The translations under genes and the position numbers were made by a program. A DNA stretch of 64,000 nucleotides from Colias croceus (Eukaryota > Arthropoda > Insecta > Lepidoptera > Pieridae): positions 6,088,501-6,152,500 of the forward strand of contig NC_059547.1 in NCBI RefSeq assembly GCF_905220415.1, written 5' to 3'. Within the stretch, counting starts at the first letter, position 1. Each line of letters starts with the position of its first letter. Under the pieces are notes generated by a model. That model had not been told where the DNA came from. It worked only from the letters and a program-made list of their open reading frames with translations, and did no database searches. Positions 17,801 through 29,946 of the stretch are shown here, in pieces.

Positions 17801-20800
17801 GAGTTTTCATATTTTTTTCCTTTTCATCTATGGTATCTGCTTGTTTATTTATAAATGTTTCAGTTTAATTACTAACAAAACATTTCTTTTTGACTTTATG
17901 AACTTGATGTTGGAGTAACAAGCTGGAAATCTTATACATTTTTTCTCATTTTATCAACAATCGTAAAATAAACAACAAGAATGTGGTAATTTTCGTTTAT
18001 TTATTTATAAAATAAGAATGATAGAATTTGATAAAGCTCACTAGCTAATAATTAATTCTTACCTGAGCTTTTAATACTTTGTTTTCGATCTTTGAGATTG
18101 GCTCTACATTAATCTTTTACTTCTCGTTCATATATAAATAAAATGTATGCCGATACTTCCATGAGAAAGGAAGCATTAGATGTTTTGTTAACTAATAACG
18201 ATTTAACCATGATATCGCTCGGCAGATTTAAAAAAATATAGACTATATTATATTATTTTTATTATAGGCAAAACAAAAGACTTAATTATTTAATAAAAAG
18301 CAAATGTTAAAATTACAATTAAAAATTTACTAAGTTTTGAATTGTAAAACTTGAATAATTTTCAGTTTTTTTATACGGCTTTGAATAAGTATTGAGTACT
18401 CATTTTTGACTTTCATTTAAAAGTAACAACCTTCAGAATGAGTTGCATAATGTCTGACACAATTACTAAAGCAGGACATACTGATACACTCTGATACAGA
18501 ATTATGTTTACAGACCATTTCGATAATATGAAAAGATGTGGTAGATAGTTGTTTTGGAAATAATATGTGCATAGCTGTAAGCGTAACATGTGTTGGTAAG
18601 ACGTGTAACGAGAATTGCAATAAATTTAAGTCCACGAATTTATATAAGTACAATATATTAAATTGAACATCGATTTTAATCTTTTCCGTGTTTCACTGAG
18701 ATGGCAAACGCCTTTCCACTCTAGTTCTTTTATTATTTTGAATATTATCGCAAAAAATTTTAGATTTTTTCTAGACGAGTGAGTTTGCACACATAATATA
18801 AAACTATAAGTTGTATAAGAATACCTGAATACCTGAAATTTGTAATAAGCAAGATAGTTAAAATTTTCTTATCACCGTCTACTACGAAAACGAAACACAT
18901 AACAAAATATAAATGAATGCAGGTTACTATTGTTTACTATTGTTGAAGGAGATCTCTACATTAGTATGCATTCTATTTCTACAAACTTAATCTACTCCAA
19001 TATACACGACGTTTGTTTAAAAATTTACACCCTTCTTTTCTTCCATGATAAAAATACTTACTAAATTATCTAAATGCATGTCGATGACGTTTTGTAAAGC
19101 TCTACAGTCAGCAATATGGTGCGAACGTAATTCCGGGAATGGTTGCAATTCGACCCCCTTATTTGCTTGAATCAAGAGCCATACACCCGCCAAAACACCA
19201 GGCTTTAACCTGTGTTAAAGAATATTCTTTTAATAATAATTAACTTTCAAGACCTTTTTATAAAGATACATAATACGTGGGCCACTCTGAAAGTTTTGCG
19301 TAATTTATAAATAAAACAATTTATTTTTATAATATTATATTTACTGCTTTTCAAAGTATTCTCCGTTACATTTTAAACACTTTTTCATTCGTTCAAACCA
19401 TTTCTGGAAACATGAGGACCATTGGTCCGATGGTATGTTTTCTACATGATGTTTGAAAGCAATCACTGCCTCTTCTGGCCCCGTAAATGTCGAACCTCTC
19501 ATTAAATCTTTAATTTTTGGGAATACAAAGAAATCGCACGGTGCTAGGTCAGGACTGTGTGCTGGATGGGTCACGAGCGCTATGTTTTCAGAAGCCAAAA
19601 ATGACTTTGTTTTCTTCGCGGTGTGCGCCGAAGCATTGTCATGGTGCAACAAGATGCGACATCTAGGTCGTTTTTCCCTTATTTTTTCAAAGACATTGGG
19701 CAAACAAATAGTGGTGTACCACTCAGCATTAACGGTCTTTTGTTGCTCAAGTGGGATAGTGCAGACAGGACCCGTCTTGGAGAAAAAAAACGCAATCATT
19801 TGTTTGCCGACGCTTCTCGCCTGCCTCAATTTTGTTGGTTTGCTGTCACTTTCAAACACCCATACAGAAGATTGCTGTTTTTTTTCTGGAGAATAACAAT
19901 ATATCCATGTTTCATCTCCTGTCACGATGTCATACACAGCATTAGAACGTCCGTGATTGTACTTTAATAGCATTTCCTTACACCAATCTACTCGATGCCG
20001 TTTTTGTTCTGGAGTGAGTTCGTGAGGGATCCACCGACAACAAAGCTTCCTAACTTTTAAATGTTCTTGTAAAATTTTCCGAATTTGGCTCATACCAATC
20101 CCCAAATGTCCTCGAATCTCCTCATAAGTGATACGGCGATTTTCTTCAATTAGTTGTCTGACGGTAGCCAAATTTTTCTCCGTGATCGCAGTTGTGGGTC
20201 GACCTTCACGAATTTCATCATAGAGAGAAACACGGCCGCGATGAAATTCAGCATACCAACGCCTTACAGTGCTCAAATGTGGTGCTTCCCTCCCAAAAGC
20301 ATTTTGAAGGCGAGCAGTGCAATCTTGTGGAGAAAGCGAACTTTTAAAATCATAAAAAATCATCGCCCTAAAATCTTTTCGTGTAAGTTCCATTTTTGCT
20401 ACGGACAACGAACTTCAACTTGGGATAAAAAACAATTGACAAGCGCTTCCCGCCAAAATTTTTTTTTCTTCTACTAATGAGACTTCATATGTTAAAAAAA
20501 AATAACATTCGAAATTCAAACATTTATGGGTGGCCAGTAACGCAAAACTTTTAGAGTGAACTAGGTATGCCAATAATAACAACAATATGTTGTCGATACT
20601 GAAATGTATAAACAATTGTTTTATTTTTAGTAACTTTATATTCAATGATCCACATTATGTATGTTGATGTTATTTCTACCCGCATTTATTAAGTCAATGG
20701 AAAGTATCATGAAGATTTCACAATCAATAAGAGAGTAAGATCAATATATCAGAAGCTAGAACATACCATCCTTTACATTTTAAGTAAATTTAATAGCTTA

Positions 20801-21584
20801 TACGATGAATTTGTAACAACTCTTAATAGTGGATTTTAGAATATACTGGCGACCGACTTTATGGCGGATATACCTAATGCTTTAACTACTGGTAGTGCTT
20901 TGATAACTCAGACACGAAATAAGGAAGTAGTTTTTATGCATGAGTTGCATTGTGCGTTGCTTATAAGTAGGGTCGCATAGTGACAGTGAACGCAAAAATG
21001 CAATTATTTTTTTACTTTGTACGGCATTTATGCAATGGAGCTATGTCGAAGTCGGGTCGAGATAATGTCAATTACAACAGTTTTAATAACATTAATTAGG
21101 TACTACTTATAATAAAAAATCGACAAAGATATCTACAGTCTACACAAAGATATGAATGTTTCACCAAACTTTTTTGGATCTGAGTACCTAGGTACCTACT
21201 ACCTATGCCAAACTAATACTTTAAAAAATTGTGGAAGCCGGATTTACATTTTGAAAAGTAAATACATATATTGACATTGCCGGATGTGAATGAATTAATC
21301 AAAGGATTATTATAACGTACCTATAGTTGCTTACTCATGGAAAAATAAAAAACGAATTACCTGGGCGTGCTTACGAAGATTTCATCCATGTACTTTACAG
21401 CTTTGATTGCAATTATGTTATCTTTTTCATACGACTTGCTTTTCATCCATAGATCTGCACCATGTTCACAATTCATATGTAATGGGCCACCGCTCCATAC
21501 TATATTATTTGGGTGATTTTTACTCCAAGCAAAATTGACCCATACTGCAAAATTTATCAAAATAATCGTATAAAACATCTTCAT
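14567..21584 (-). CDS. yellow-g: yellow/MRJP-family secreted protein, yellow-g-like (5 exons, complete)
   Basis: Coding exons in transcript order are 21361-21584, 19062-19209, 17509-17705, 16077-16300 and 14567-14847. All introns are GT-AG and phases match, giving 357 residues and TAG. The start is the ATG at 21584: it opens a signal peptide (MKMFYTIILINFAVWVNFAW), whereas the longer reading begins at GTG. The family is shown by LWVLDSG, the CPPK motif (here CTCPPKIV), YVSDA followed by AIIVYDV, and HRITFV at the end. NIVWSGG near residues 28-33 and overall divergence point to the yellow-g/g2 branch, which in flies functions in the eggshell; that role is inferred only. One N-glycosylation sequon (NSS, residue 303) is visible. 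At 357 aa it is shorter than typical yellow proteins (about 400-450). Intron 1 carries an intact mariner. Confidence 0.85.
15236..15405 (-). repeat. 3' end of a LINE in yellow-g-like intron 4
   Basis: On the minus strand a segment reading GGTTGCCTGGAAGAGATCAC, then GATAAGGCCGCCTTCTGTGC, runs into an AATA-repeat tail (plus strand 15239-15262). I recognise this as the common lepidopteran LINE 3' untranslated region. No reverse-transcriptase coding remains. The rest of introns 14848-16076 and 16301-17508 shows nothing recognisable. Confidence 0.55.
16077..16300 (-). CDS. yellow-g: yellow-g-like exon 4
   Basis: The exon encodes YVSDASRGAIIVYDVAKESG and LVLISLNRPGIMELDTG (residues 190-264). The acceptor is ATTTAG and the donor CGAG|GTAAGC. 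Confidence 0.85.
17509..17705 (-). CDS. yellow-g: yellow-g-like exon 3
   Basis: The exon encodes GNLWVLDSGIIETFVSPRC then TCPPKIVSIS, the most conserved MRJP-domain block, and ends KPF plus two bases of Met. The acceptor is ATTGCAG and the donor CAT|GTATGA. Confidence 0.87.
17706..19061. other. yellow-g-like intron 2
   Basis: AT-rich intron of 1356 bp. I saw no gene or complete repeat. Confidence 0.5.
19062..19209 (-). CDS. yellow-g: yellow-g-like exon 2
   Basis: The exon encodes LKPGVLAGVWLL, ELQPFPELRSHHIADC and ALQNVIDMHLDNL (residues 75-124). It is too short to be a stand-alone ORF but fits phase on both sides. The acceptor is AACACAG and the donor TTA|GTAAGT. Confidence 0.8.
19276..20565 (-). 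mobile_element. mariner transposon, apparently intact
   Basis: The element is 1290 bp and flanked by TA duplications (19274-19275 and 20566-20567). Its inverted ends share CACTCTRAAAGTTTTGCG after seven less-conserved bases. It holds one uninterrupted transposase ORF. It sits in intron 1 of the yellow-g-like gene, in the same orientation as that gene. Confidence 0.88.
19341..20408 (-). CDS. mariner transposase, full length
   Basis: The 355-residue ORF has no stop or frameshift, and its length is typical of the family. The N-terminal half holds paired helix-turn-helix DNA-binding regions (about residues 15-120), including SLYDEIREGRP and the linker WIPHELTPEQK. The catalytic DDE/D domain shows TGDETWIY, HHDNASAHTA and HSPDLAPCDFFVFP. 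There are 34 residues between the second and third Asp, the D,D34D signature of mariner. ATG is followed five codons later by a second in-frame Met that could also start translation. The protein would bind the element's ends and catalyse cut-and-paste transposition. Activity is inferred from integrity only. Confidence 0.93.
   Translation of the reverse strand: MSVAKMELTRKDFRAMIFYDFKSSLSPQDCTARLQNAFGREAPHLSTVRRWYAEFHRGRVSLYDEIREGRPTTAITEKNLATVRQLIEENRRITYEEIRGHLGIGMSQIRKILQEHLKVRKLCCRWIPHELTPEQKRHRVDWCKEMLLKYNHGRSNAVYDIVTGDETWIYCYSPEKKQQSSVWVFESDSKPTKLRQARSVGKQMIAFFFSKTGPVCTIPLEQQKTVNAEWYTTICLPNVFEKIREKRPRCRILLHHDNASAHTAKKTKSFLASENIALVTHPAHSPDLAPCDFFVFPKIKDLMRGSTFTGPEEAVIAFKHHVENIPSDQWSSCFQKWFERMKKCLKCNGEYFEKQ
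21361..21584 (-). CDS. yellow-g: yellow-g-like exon 1 (signal peptide)
   Basis: The exon encodes residues 1-74 plus two bases. A hydrophobic signal sequence of about 20 residues comes first, then NIVWSGG and ending IFVSTPR. The donor is CCCAG|GTAATT. Confidence 0.82.
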
Positions 21585-23495
21585 GAAAAGAAGAATCACG
21601 TATAACTGTTTAACTTGTCCAAAAAATTAAATCAGTCAGTTAATCAATCAGCAAGTTAAATTCTTTCGAAATACTGCTAACCGTGGTTCATATTAATTTT
21701 AAGAGAATTCGATGAACTGTTGTTACGCGAATCACATTCATGTGTTTTTGGAGCATTTAAAACACTAATTTTTTCTTCATATTATTATATATTTTATTAT
21801 ATATTTTATTTTTGTTAGGTTTGAAACTAAAGTCTAATTTTATTCTTCGATTCTTTTAGGAAAACAATAAGTAATTAAGATTAATATTTTTTATCACTAT
21901 ATTCGCATTTTTTGCAATGCTTGGCCATTTGATTAAACTGACAGGTCAATGTTACTGTAGCTATACCAATCACCAAAATTATACAGTATGACCACCTTGA
22001 AATTAAAATAATAGTATTAGAAGTCAGGACTTATCGCAAATCGCAGTAGTAACCTTTCGCCTAGGTTAAGCTTGTAGTGGTTTTTAGGAGCCAGGCACAC
22101 AGGAAGGTAAAAAGTTCGTATCACACGTTTCAAGTTTGCATTCAAAGCAGATACTTGAGAGGAAAATAAAATAATAGGGATATTATGATATCTAAATAAG
22201 TATTCACTACATATTCTGTTAGTGTCCTTTAACAGTTTACGACTATACCTATTATATATGTAATACATATTATGTAAAGTTATAGTGATAATATTTAAAT
22301 GAATTTGTAACTATTAAATATAAATTTAATTTGTTTTAAAAATTGCGAATATATAATTGAAATGATTTTTTCCAATATGTCTATAAGTTTGAGATAAAAT
22401 CATGAATTGAAATATCGTGCAGTGCATTTACAAAATACTGCCTTCGGCTGTTTCGGAGTCTTGATTTACTAACATTCAATTTAAATTAGATCACCTATAG
22501 AACCTATATCTTTTTATATATTCATTTTGATTGTTATTGAGCAAAGTTAAGTGTTCGTAGCATATAAATCAATCAAACATAATATGTCTTTAATGAATTT
22601 AAAATAGCACGGTCATGTGCTTTGTAAAAACGATTAATATAATGATTTGAAAATTGATATAATAAAGCCAAGGATCCAAATTTGTTATGCTCTAAATAGC
22701 ATACGTGGGACGTTATATAAATATTTGCGGGTAGGGCTCTCGTTTCCTGTGGTATTGTCATCACATAAGTTGTTAATTCTATTGATCGAACACAAAAACA
22801 CGATCGAGCATGGGAAATATTATTCGAAGTTGCGGAATTGAATACAACGCAGTCGATGTAACAATAAACTGTCTTTTCCCGTTTTCCGCTCTCTGACTTA
22901 TGATTCCTTATAAATTTTCTATCATTTTACTTCAGATGCACATCTGTTACAAGATTGTTTTAAAATATGTAATATTTATTGCTCTTGTTAATTTCCTGTG
23001 TCAAAAATTTCGCTTCTTATTCTTAATTATTATATTAGTCATACAGTGACCTAGTTACAAAATTTTATTTGTATGTTCGGCAAAATTAATTGTTGTGGAA
23101 TTAAATATATTGCGAACTCGTTCATCTAGAGATCTTAATTTTTGTATGTAATAGCTGAAGTTACATAAAACTATGTACGCGTTATATGAGTATAATTTAT
23201 ATCAGGTTGGGTAACGAAAAAAATTAATTATTTACTACTTCTCTATATTGTTATTATGCATTTTATTTCAGACTCAAAGTCTATTATGCAAGGGTATACA
23301 AAGCATAATGGCGTTAAAATTAACCTTGTCAAAAATGAAACAAAAGTGCACGATAGACACACACGTCGTGTAATATAGGCTTTATTGAATCGAATTGTTA
23401 AGTTGACCACGCCTTCAGGATTGACCACTTTTACTTTTAACCCGTAACTGACGTAGGGGGGCGCATAATGTTGTCGTGCGTTCTGGTACATTTTC
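21585..23495. other. Region upstream of yellow-g-like gene
   Basis: AT-rich sequence that should hold the yellow-g-like promoter (minus strand). I could not identify a convincing TATA box or a coding exon. Confidence 0.4.
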
Positions 23496-23599
23496 AGTGT
23501 TGAGTGTGAGGGCTTGGCAAACTCGCGCCTCCCTGCCTTGCTCGCGGATTTACACGTGTGAACCAATCTGCTATACGATCGCAACTAATTGGTGAAAAG
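23496..23599 (+). promoter_or_regulatory. Possible initiator and 5' non-coding exon
   Basis: TTTTCAGTGTT at 23491-23501 contains TCAGT, an arthropod initiator-like motif. A relatively GC-rich 100-bp stretch follows and ends GAAAAG|GTATAG, a plausible donor. The second yellow gene's ATG follows an acceptor directly (34711-34715), so it needs an upstream leader exon; this is one candidate. It is speculative. Confidence 0.25.
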
Positions 23600-26070
23600 G
23601 TATAGTGATACTATTTTTTAAAGCCAATTATGATAATGGACCCATTCATTGTTTGAACCGTGATACTATGTTCAATTTGTTTACAGTGCTTATTTCAAGT
23701 TTAAATATTTAAGTAGTGTTAAGTATAAATTTATAAAGTAAAATATAGTGTTAAGTAAAATATTTTTTTACCTATTTGAATTTCAGTTTTTTTAACCAAA
23801 TTTAATCATTGCTCTATCTTTATTTCGTCTAACAAATAAAAATATGAATTTAAAAGTTAATTTAAAATTCATTGAATATATTAATTATTGATTAAGATTA
23901 ATTTAGTATAATTATAAAATAAAGATGCAAATATTAAAAGCCTAATGCAACCATTTATTAAGATTTTCTATAAATAAAAATAATGTTAAAATTAAAGTGG
24001 TTTTAAAATAAGTCGCGCGTTGAAATCGTTTGTTCTCATTAAAATAAGCTATTATGTTGATAACAAATAATAGAGGCATGCGATATCATAGATAATTATA
24101 ATCTTATACCTCTACAGAACGATAGACAATAGAGTATTGTGTAAATAATTAGACAGTTATGTGTTTACTAACATTTAGGGAACAATGCGTATACGGAATG
24201 TAAGTGAAGGATGTTGTAGTTAACGTATTGTATTTATTGTGATGTATGGAACGTATAAGAAATTTAGAGAATATGCTACTCAAATTTTGAAGTAAAATTT
24301 CTATGTCGTGTCATGGCAATACCGATACGTCATGGAGTAAGGCGACGATTTTGGTATCTGTGAATCTTGCCAAAAAAGTTTCACTTCTGACACGCGTGCT
24401 CGGCACACACGCTCTGTTTTTATTCAAATTTATTCACTAATAGTATACTTACTTTATATTTAAAATTCATTATTTCTTGTAAAGAATTATCCAAAAAGGG
24501 TTTGAAAGTCCAATGTTCAAGCTGTTAACCTTCAGAAAGTATGCCTTCATTCTGTGAAAACGGTGTACTGATACAGCGCAATATAAAGATACGAAAATAG
24601 AGCAAATTTCTCAATCTGGAAGTTGCTGGCACCCAAGAATACAACTTGTATAAGTACCTAATTATATTTTTTTTGTAATGAAGTGTTAGAAAAAATAGAT
24701 TAAAATATAATACAATTAATTATTATTCAGACAACCTATTTAGTGTTTTTATAAATATTAGTTAGGAGAGTAAAAAATTTTCGTGATTAAAAGACAAAGT
24801 ATCTTATTAAGTTTTGTTTAATGTACATGAAAAACACTAAAAAAATAAGATAAGATATGAATTGCATTTTCTGTTTATGTTGCGCTGTCGACGTAATTGG
24901 TAACATTTATTGAGGTTTAATAAAAAAGTATATTTACCTAGTGAAAGGGGAGCTGCAGTAACCTAATCATAAATGGTAGCATGTGGGTGGCGAAGAGTAT
25001 GGTATACATTATTACATAAGTATTAAACATTATAATACATGAGCCCTACAGGCTACAAGCATCATTGGGTTTAAAACGTGATGACAAATTATAGCTGTAT
25101 CTAAAAAATTTGTCTCAATTCGGTCTTACCTATACTTCGTTACACATACAGACAGACGCTCACATTATAAGGTCACTGCATAATGTATATTGATTCATAA
25201 TCTAATTTTCTTGAATGATTATTATCAAATGACCGTGAAATAGATGGTATTAAATGTAATAAGAACCGTGTGGTTAGTTGAAACAGATCTATTTAATTGC
25301 ACATGTAGGTATGTTTAGTACGTAACAATAAGTATGTCATTCACGTAAACTTTTACTTGAGAATCGGAATCACTTTCGGTTTTACGCATTAAATAAAATT
25401 AGCATACAGAAGAACGCGGCTCAAGTTCAATGACCCATTCATTGTTCTAGAATTGTTCTTATTTAAACTGATACACATATGTATTTAATAAATATTATTT
25501 TAAACAAAAAACCTTACCTTCAATCCCTTCATAATTTAGAAAAAGACAAATTTTTATTTATAAAAATAATGAATCATCAAATTCGATTCGAAAGTTAAAA
25601 ACAAATCCAAAAAATACAATCAAATTATAAACTTCCTTCTCTTTCTCGAAATCGGTTGAAAAATGGGTCATTCAATTCTTATGATACTACCACGTTAAGA
25701 TTTTTATTTTTCCAAAAAATTGATGTGCATGAATTTTATAACAATTTCATAAAGTTTAATTAAAATCATAAACTGCAGTTTTGTAATTTTAACGTATATT
25801 TCATAGCTTCAATTAACTAATTTTGCAATTAAGAACGTTAAACGTTGTGAGAATCTTAAAAAAAAAGATATTTTCATGAACATTGTTATAGTTCTCAGGC
25901 GTTTTTTGGTGCCCAATAGCGTGAATTGTCTCACGGAATATAACAATGCCTAGGTCGATGCGAGTGTGTCCTAACTCATTACGGGTATCAATAAATATTA
26001 AATATGTAAATTAGAGTGTATTCAGGTATAATTAGTACATGAAATTTGGATTAAATGTAAATCCATACTA
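23600..26070. other. Intergenic AT-rich sequence
   Basis: Mostly low-complexity AT-rich DNA without ORFs. A fragment at about 24378-24416 (AAGTTTCACTTCTGACACGC) resembles the inverted-repeat element at 60700-60910. Confidence 0.4.
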
Positions 26071-26254
26071 TCCATACTAATATTATAAATGCGAAAGTAA
26101 CTCTGTCTGTCTGTCTGTTACTCAATCACGCCTAAACTACTGAACCTGTTTGCAAGAAATTTGGTATGGAGATATTTTGATACCCGAGAAAGGACATAGG
26201 CTACCTTTTATTGCGAAATATGTACCACGGGCGAAGCCGGGGCGGACTACTAGT
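26071..26254 (+). mobile_element. Helitron-like non-autonomous copy
   Basis: The copy starts TCCATACTAATATTATAAAT and ends CTAGT (26250-26254) after a GC-rich segment (GGGCGAAGCCGGGGCGG), consistent with the TC...CTRRT rule. It includes a CTGT microsatellite (26104-26119). Close relatives are at 45554-45736 and 51421-51658. Confidence 0.65.
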
Positions 26255-27021
26255 AGGATATTAAAAATGTAACATGTAAAGATGGTAGGCTAAATGAATA
26301 GAAGTATTGAAGCTTAGTGCTACGACATGCCTACGTAGAGATTAGCATTTGTAACCATTAAAATAAAAATTAATTTTAATAATATATTTTTGTATCTACT
26401 CTATTCACAAAGTTTCGATTCGACGGTTTTCATATGTAATTGGGGCAGTAGGTTTTAAGCCCTATGGTACCATCGACCACACTGTTGTCGATGTACTGTA
26501 GTACCTTCCTAAGTTAAATACAATAGTGGGAATTTAATGGCAACAAAAAATGAATTTATGTGTAGGTACTTATTTCTTCCGACACATTGTCTTAGTTATG
26601 CGGTACAGGAAATACTTTTTGATTAAAAAAAATTCACTTTCATATATCTTTATCACCGAAACCGACAAGTGTCCTGTAAATCATATCATATTTGCATATT
26701 TATGTTGTGTAATGTTTTAGCTTATGCAAGCTTCAAAACTGTTTATTCACTAGAGGTTTTAAAACTCTACATAATATGAAAACCTGACAGCATAGTTAAA
26801 ATCCTCTTATTACATAAATGTTGTTATTAGCACTTAATTCAACTTATTCTATGTTAATCAAGCAAAGAGAGAAACATTGTTTTTGTCAACAATACGCAAA
26901 TGTTATTTATACATATTTAATTACATGTTATTTTAATATGGATATGTAGTATGTACTGATAAAAAGGAAGGAGAACTAATTACAATCAATATAAATCAAG
27001 CACTAGGTATTTATGTATTTA

Positions 27022-27440
27022 ACTAGCTTCCGCCCGCGACTCCGTCCGCGCGGATGTCGGTCTTCGCGTGGATGGTTTATTTCTCGATTTTGAGTACCTC
27101 TGACAATAACATCTTATAAATATCTATTGGACCCAATTCCCAAATACGGCTAGGCCTATACGCAACGTGTGTTCGCGGTTCTACGGAACAACGTCTATGG
27201 ATAATCCTATCCTATTTTACGCCCAGGATAATAAGGTATAATTATACCAAGTTTCATCGAAATCGAACCGTTAGTTTTCACATGATGCCTGAACATACAG
27301 ACAGACAGACAGACAGACAGACAAAATTTTTTTTAAACACATATTTGGGTTTGGTATCGATCCAGTAACACCCCCTGGTATTTATTTTTTCAATATTTTC
27401 AATGTACAGAATTGACCCTTCTACAGATTTATTATATGTA
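27022..27440 (-). mobile_element. Helitron-like copy, first of a tandem pair
   Basis: The copy begins ACTAGCTTCCGCCCGCGACT (reverse of a CTAGT end) and holds a CAGA microsatellite (27297-27323). It matches 27682-28151 closely through ACACCCCCTGGTATTTATTT and beyond. It lacks about 60 bp present in the second copy. Confidence 0.65.
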
Positions 27441-27681
27441 GGTATAGATACCACAGATACTATACTGTAATAACAAATCGATGTTAAGGTTGTTGGATTA
27501 TGTTCGAATATTTTCAACACTAATTATGCTATTATTAAACACTTGTAAAATAGTTAATAGTTTGTTTAAGCTCCCCGTCGAACGCGTAATGATAATTAAT
27601 TACACGCCATGATCAATTAAACAAAACACTTAATATGTGTGAAGGTCATCTAGTAGTCTTATTACATAGGTACTACTAGCT

Positions 27682-28151
27682 ACTAGCTTTCGCCCGCGAC
27701 TCCGTCCGCCCGGATGTCGGTCTTCGCGTGGATGGTTTATTTCTCCATTTTGAGTAACTCTGACAATGACATCTTATAAATATCTATTGGACCCAAATAC
27801 GGCTAGGCCTAATATAATACGCAACGTATGTTCGCGGTTCTACAGAACAACGTCTATGGATAAAACTGAAAAATTAAAATTAATTTTTTTCTACCTATTT
27901 TTCCTGAATAAAAAGTATCCTATTTTACGCCCAGGATAATAAGGTATAATTATTATACCAAGTTTCATCGAAATCGAACCGTTAGTTTTCACGTGATGCC
28001 TTCACATACAGACAGACAGACAGACAGACAGACAAATTTTTTTTTAATCACATATTTGGGTTTGGTATCGATCCAGTAACACCCCCTGGTATTTATTTTT
28101 TCAATATTTTCAATGTACAGAATTGACCCTTCTACAGATTTATTATATGTA
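27682..28151 (-). mobile_element. Helitron-like copy, second of a tandem pair
   Basis: A near-identical partner of 27022-27440, in the same orientation. It includes an extra segment around 27862-27918 and its own CAGA microsatellite (28010-28035). Minus-strand ORFs across the pair are repeat translations and not genes. Confidence 0.65.
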
Positions 28152-28729
28152 TAGATTAATTTTATGCTTAACAAATGTTAATATGTGAAATATTAGTAAC
28201 GGGTGTGAAGACTTTGTGCAACATTGGTAGATTTTATTTGGTAATTGCAAGGACAATTCGTAGTGCTTATTATTACATGCTTACACGAAATAAAGGAAAT
28301 TGTTAACAAATATATTTAAATTTCCTCAATTGATTTATATACAGTTCTTAAAATAATATATGTAGGAAGGTGAAGGTAATGTTGTCAAGGTAGCGATTAT
28401 TGTTAAGTACTAATTTGATTTATTAACTACATATAAAACACTTGCACATAATTTAAACAAGTTTGTTAATTTAAATATTAGGTGTTAGATAAATGAAACA
28501 ACAATACACAAATTCATTACAATTGTTTCAGCAACATGTAGAAGAAACAGCGTATTAGCTTTTCAAAATCGCTTTAGTAGTTCTCGAGATTACCTACTGC
28601 CTATTATAAAACTAAATATTTTTTACGTAAAGATTTTATTCAAGTGTGCGAGCATATTTCTTGCGGATATCCACGATTACTTACAGGGTAAGGGTAGGTA
28701 CAAGTCACACTTTCAATTTTATAACGAAA

Positions 28730-28896
28730 ACTAGCGACCCGCCCCGGATTCGTCCGTGGTACATAATATGAAAAATAGATGTTTGGCCGATTCTCAAACT
28801 TACCCGATATGCACAGAAAATTTTATCAGAATCGGTCCAGTCGTTTCGGAGGAGTATGGCAACGAAAATTGTGACACGAGAATTGTATTATAGATT
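28730..28896 (-). repeat. Helitron-like repeat, second family
   Basis: The stretch begins ACTAGCGACCCGCCCCGGAT and includes AATCGGTCCAGTCGTTTCGG, a phrase shared in diverged form by the copy at 61448-61619. It ends near TATTATAGATT. Confidence 0.55.
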
Positions 28897-29946
28897 CGAT
28901 TACCGGTGCTAATTACATTTTTTTTTTGGAAATAAGAAGTACTGTTGTCATTTTTTAGAAACAATTAAGTGTTATTAGAACCATTTCAAATTATTACAAA
29001 CTAAATAATGGGACATTTCTGTTAGAAATTGGTTACTAGCAACTTTCTTTGTGAGGGGCTTTACCTACTTTAAATTAAGTATTATGTATTTTCGTCTTTG
29101 CTGCACAATTGGGTCCACGTGATTTCCTAACTATTAAGAGATCGCGTTGTTTCATTTCCTTTATACAAACCGGCCTGAATGTTTATATTGTTATTTAATA
29201 TATTCAAGCAAGTGGAACAAAAGATGATTGAAATAATCATATAATTTATTTATATTAATTATGTGTTAGTTTTTCATGTAATTGGGCTACATTTCCGTAT
29301 CTAATAAATTATATACATTACAAGGTTACCTAATGCAACGGGTGAAATATAATATGTATAATAGGTAAACGTAATTATGTAAGCTCTAAATGTTGAGTTT
29401 AACATACATTTATTACATTGGCATATTAAGATAACTCGAATTGAACATACTAGACGTTTTATACATGCATTGCAGCTATGATTTTTTATGTATAAAATAA
29501 TTCATAAAGGTATTTATCTAATATCATAAATTAATTATAAAAAATAAAATTTAATAGCCTTAATTATAGGTGAGTGTTTATTAGATATCATTAAACATTC
29601 CGTGATAACAGCATTAGCCTTGGAACAAATACAAGAATTTATTAAAGACATACTGTTACTGGAGCAAACTTTTAAAAACGCGGACGGCTATAATTTCCTG
29701 CATTGTTTCGCGTAACGCCTAAACACATTATTTTGCCAATTATTTGAGTCCCACATTCATTTTTTACATGCGGTTACTAATATTTATATTTATTTGTGTA
29801 TGAATTTATTTTCAAATTACGTTTTATAATAAACTTTTCTGACTCTATCCTATATTAAATTATTCTCTACATGCTGAGTTTCATATAAAAACAGTCATTT
29901 TAAGGTTCTTATAATAAAACAAGCGACACAAAATTCAAGGGACAGG
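28897..29946. other. Intergenic AT-rich sequence
   Basis: No ORF, RNA gene or complete repeat recognised. Confidence 0.45.

Noticed and set aside
19453..20477. Plus-strand ORFs across the mariner
   Set aside because: Antisense shadows of the intact transposase.
23243..23584. 113-codon open frame, minus strand
   Set aside because: Starts and composition look accidental, with no recognisable domain; the GC-rich part is better treated as a possible leader exon.
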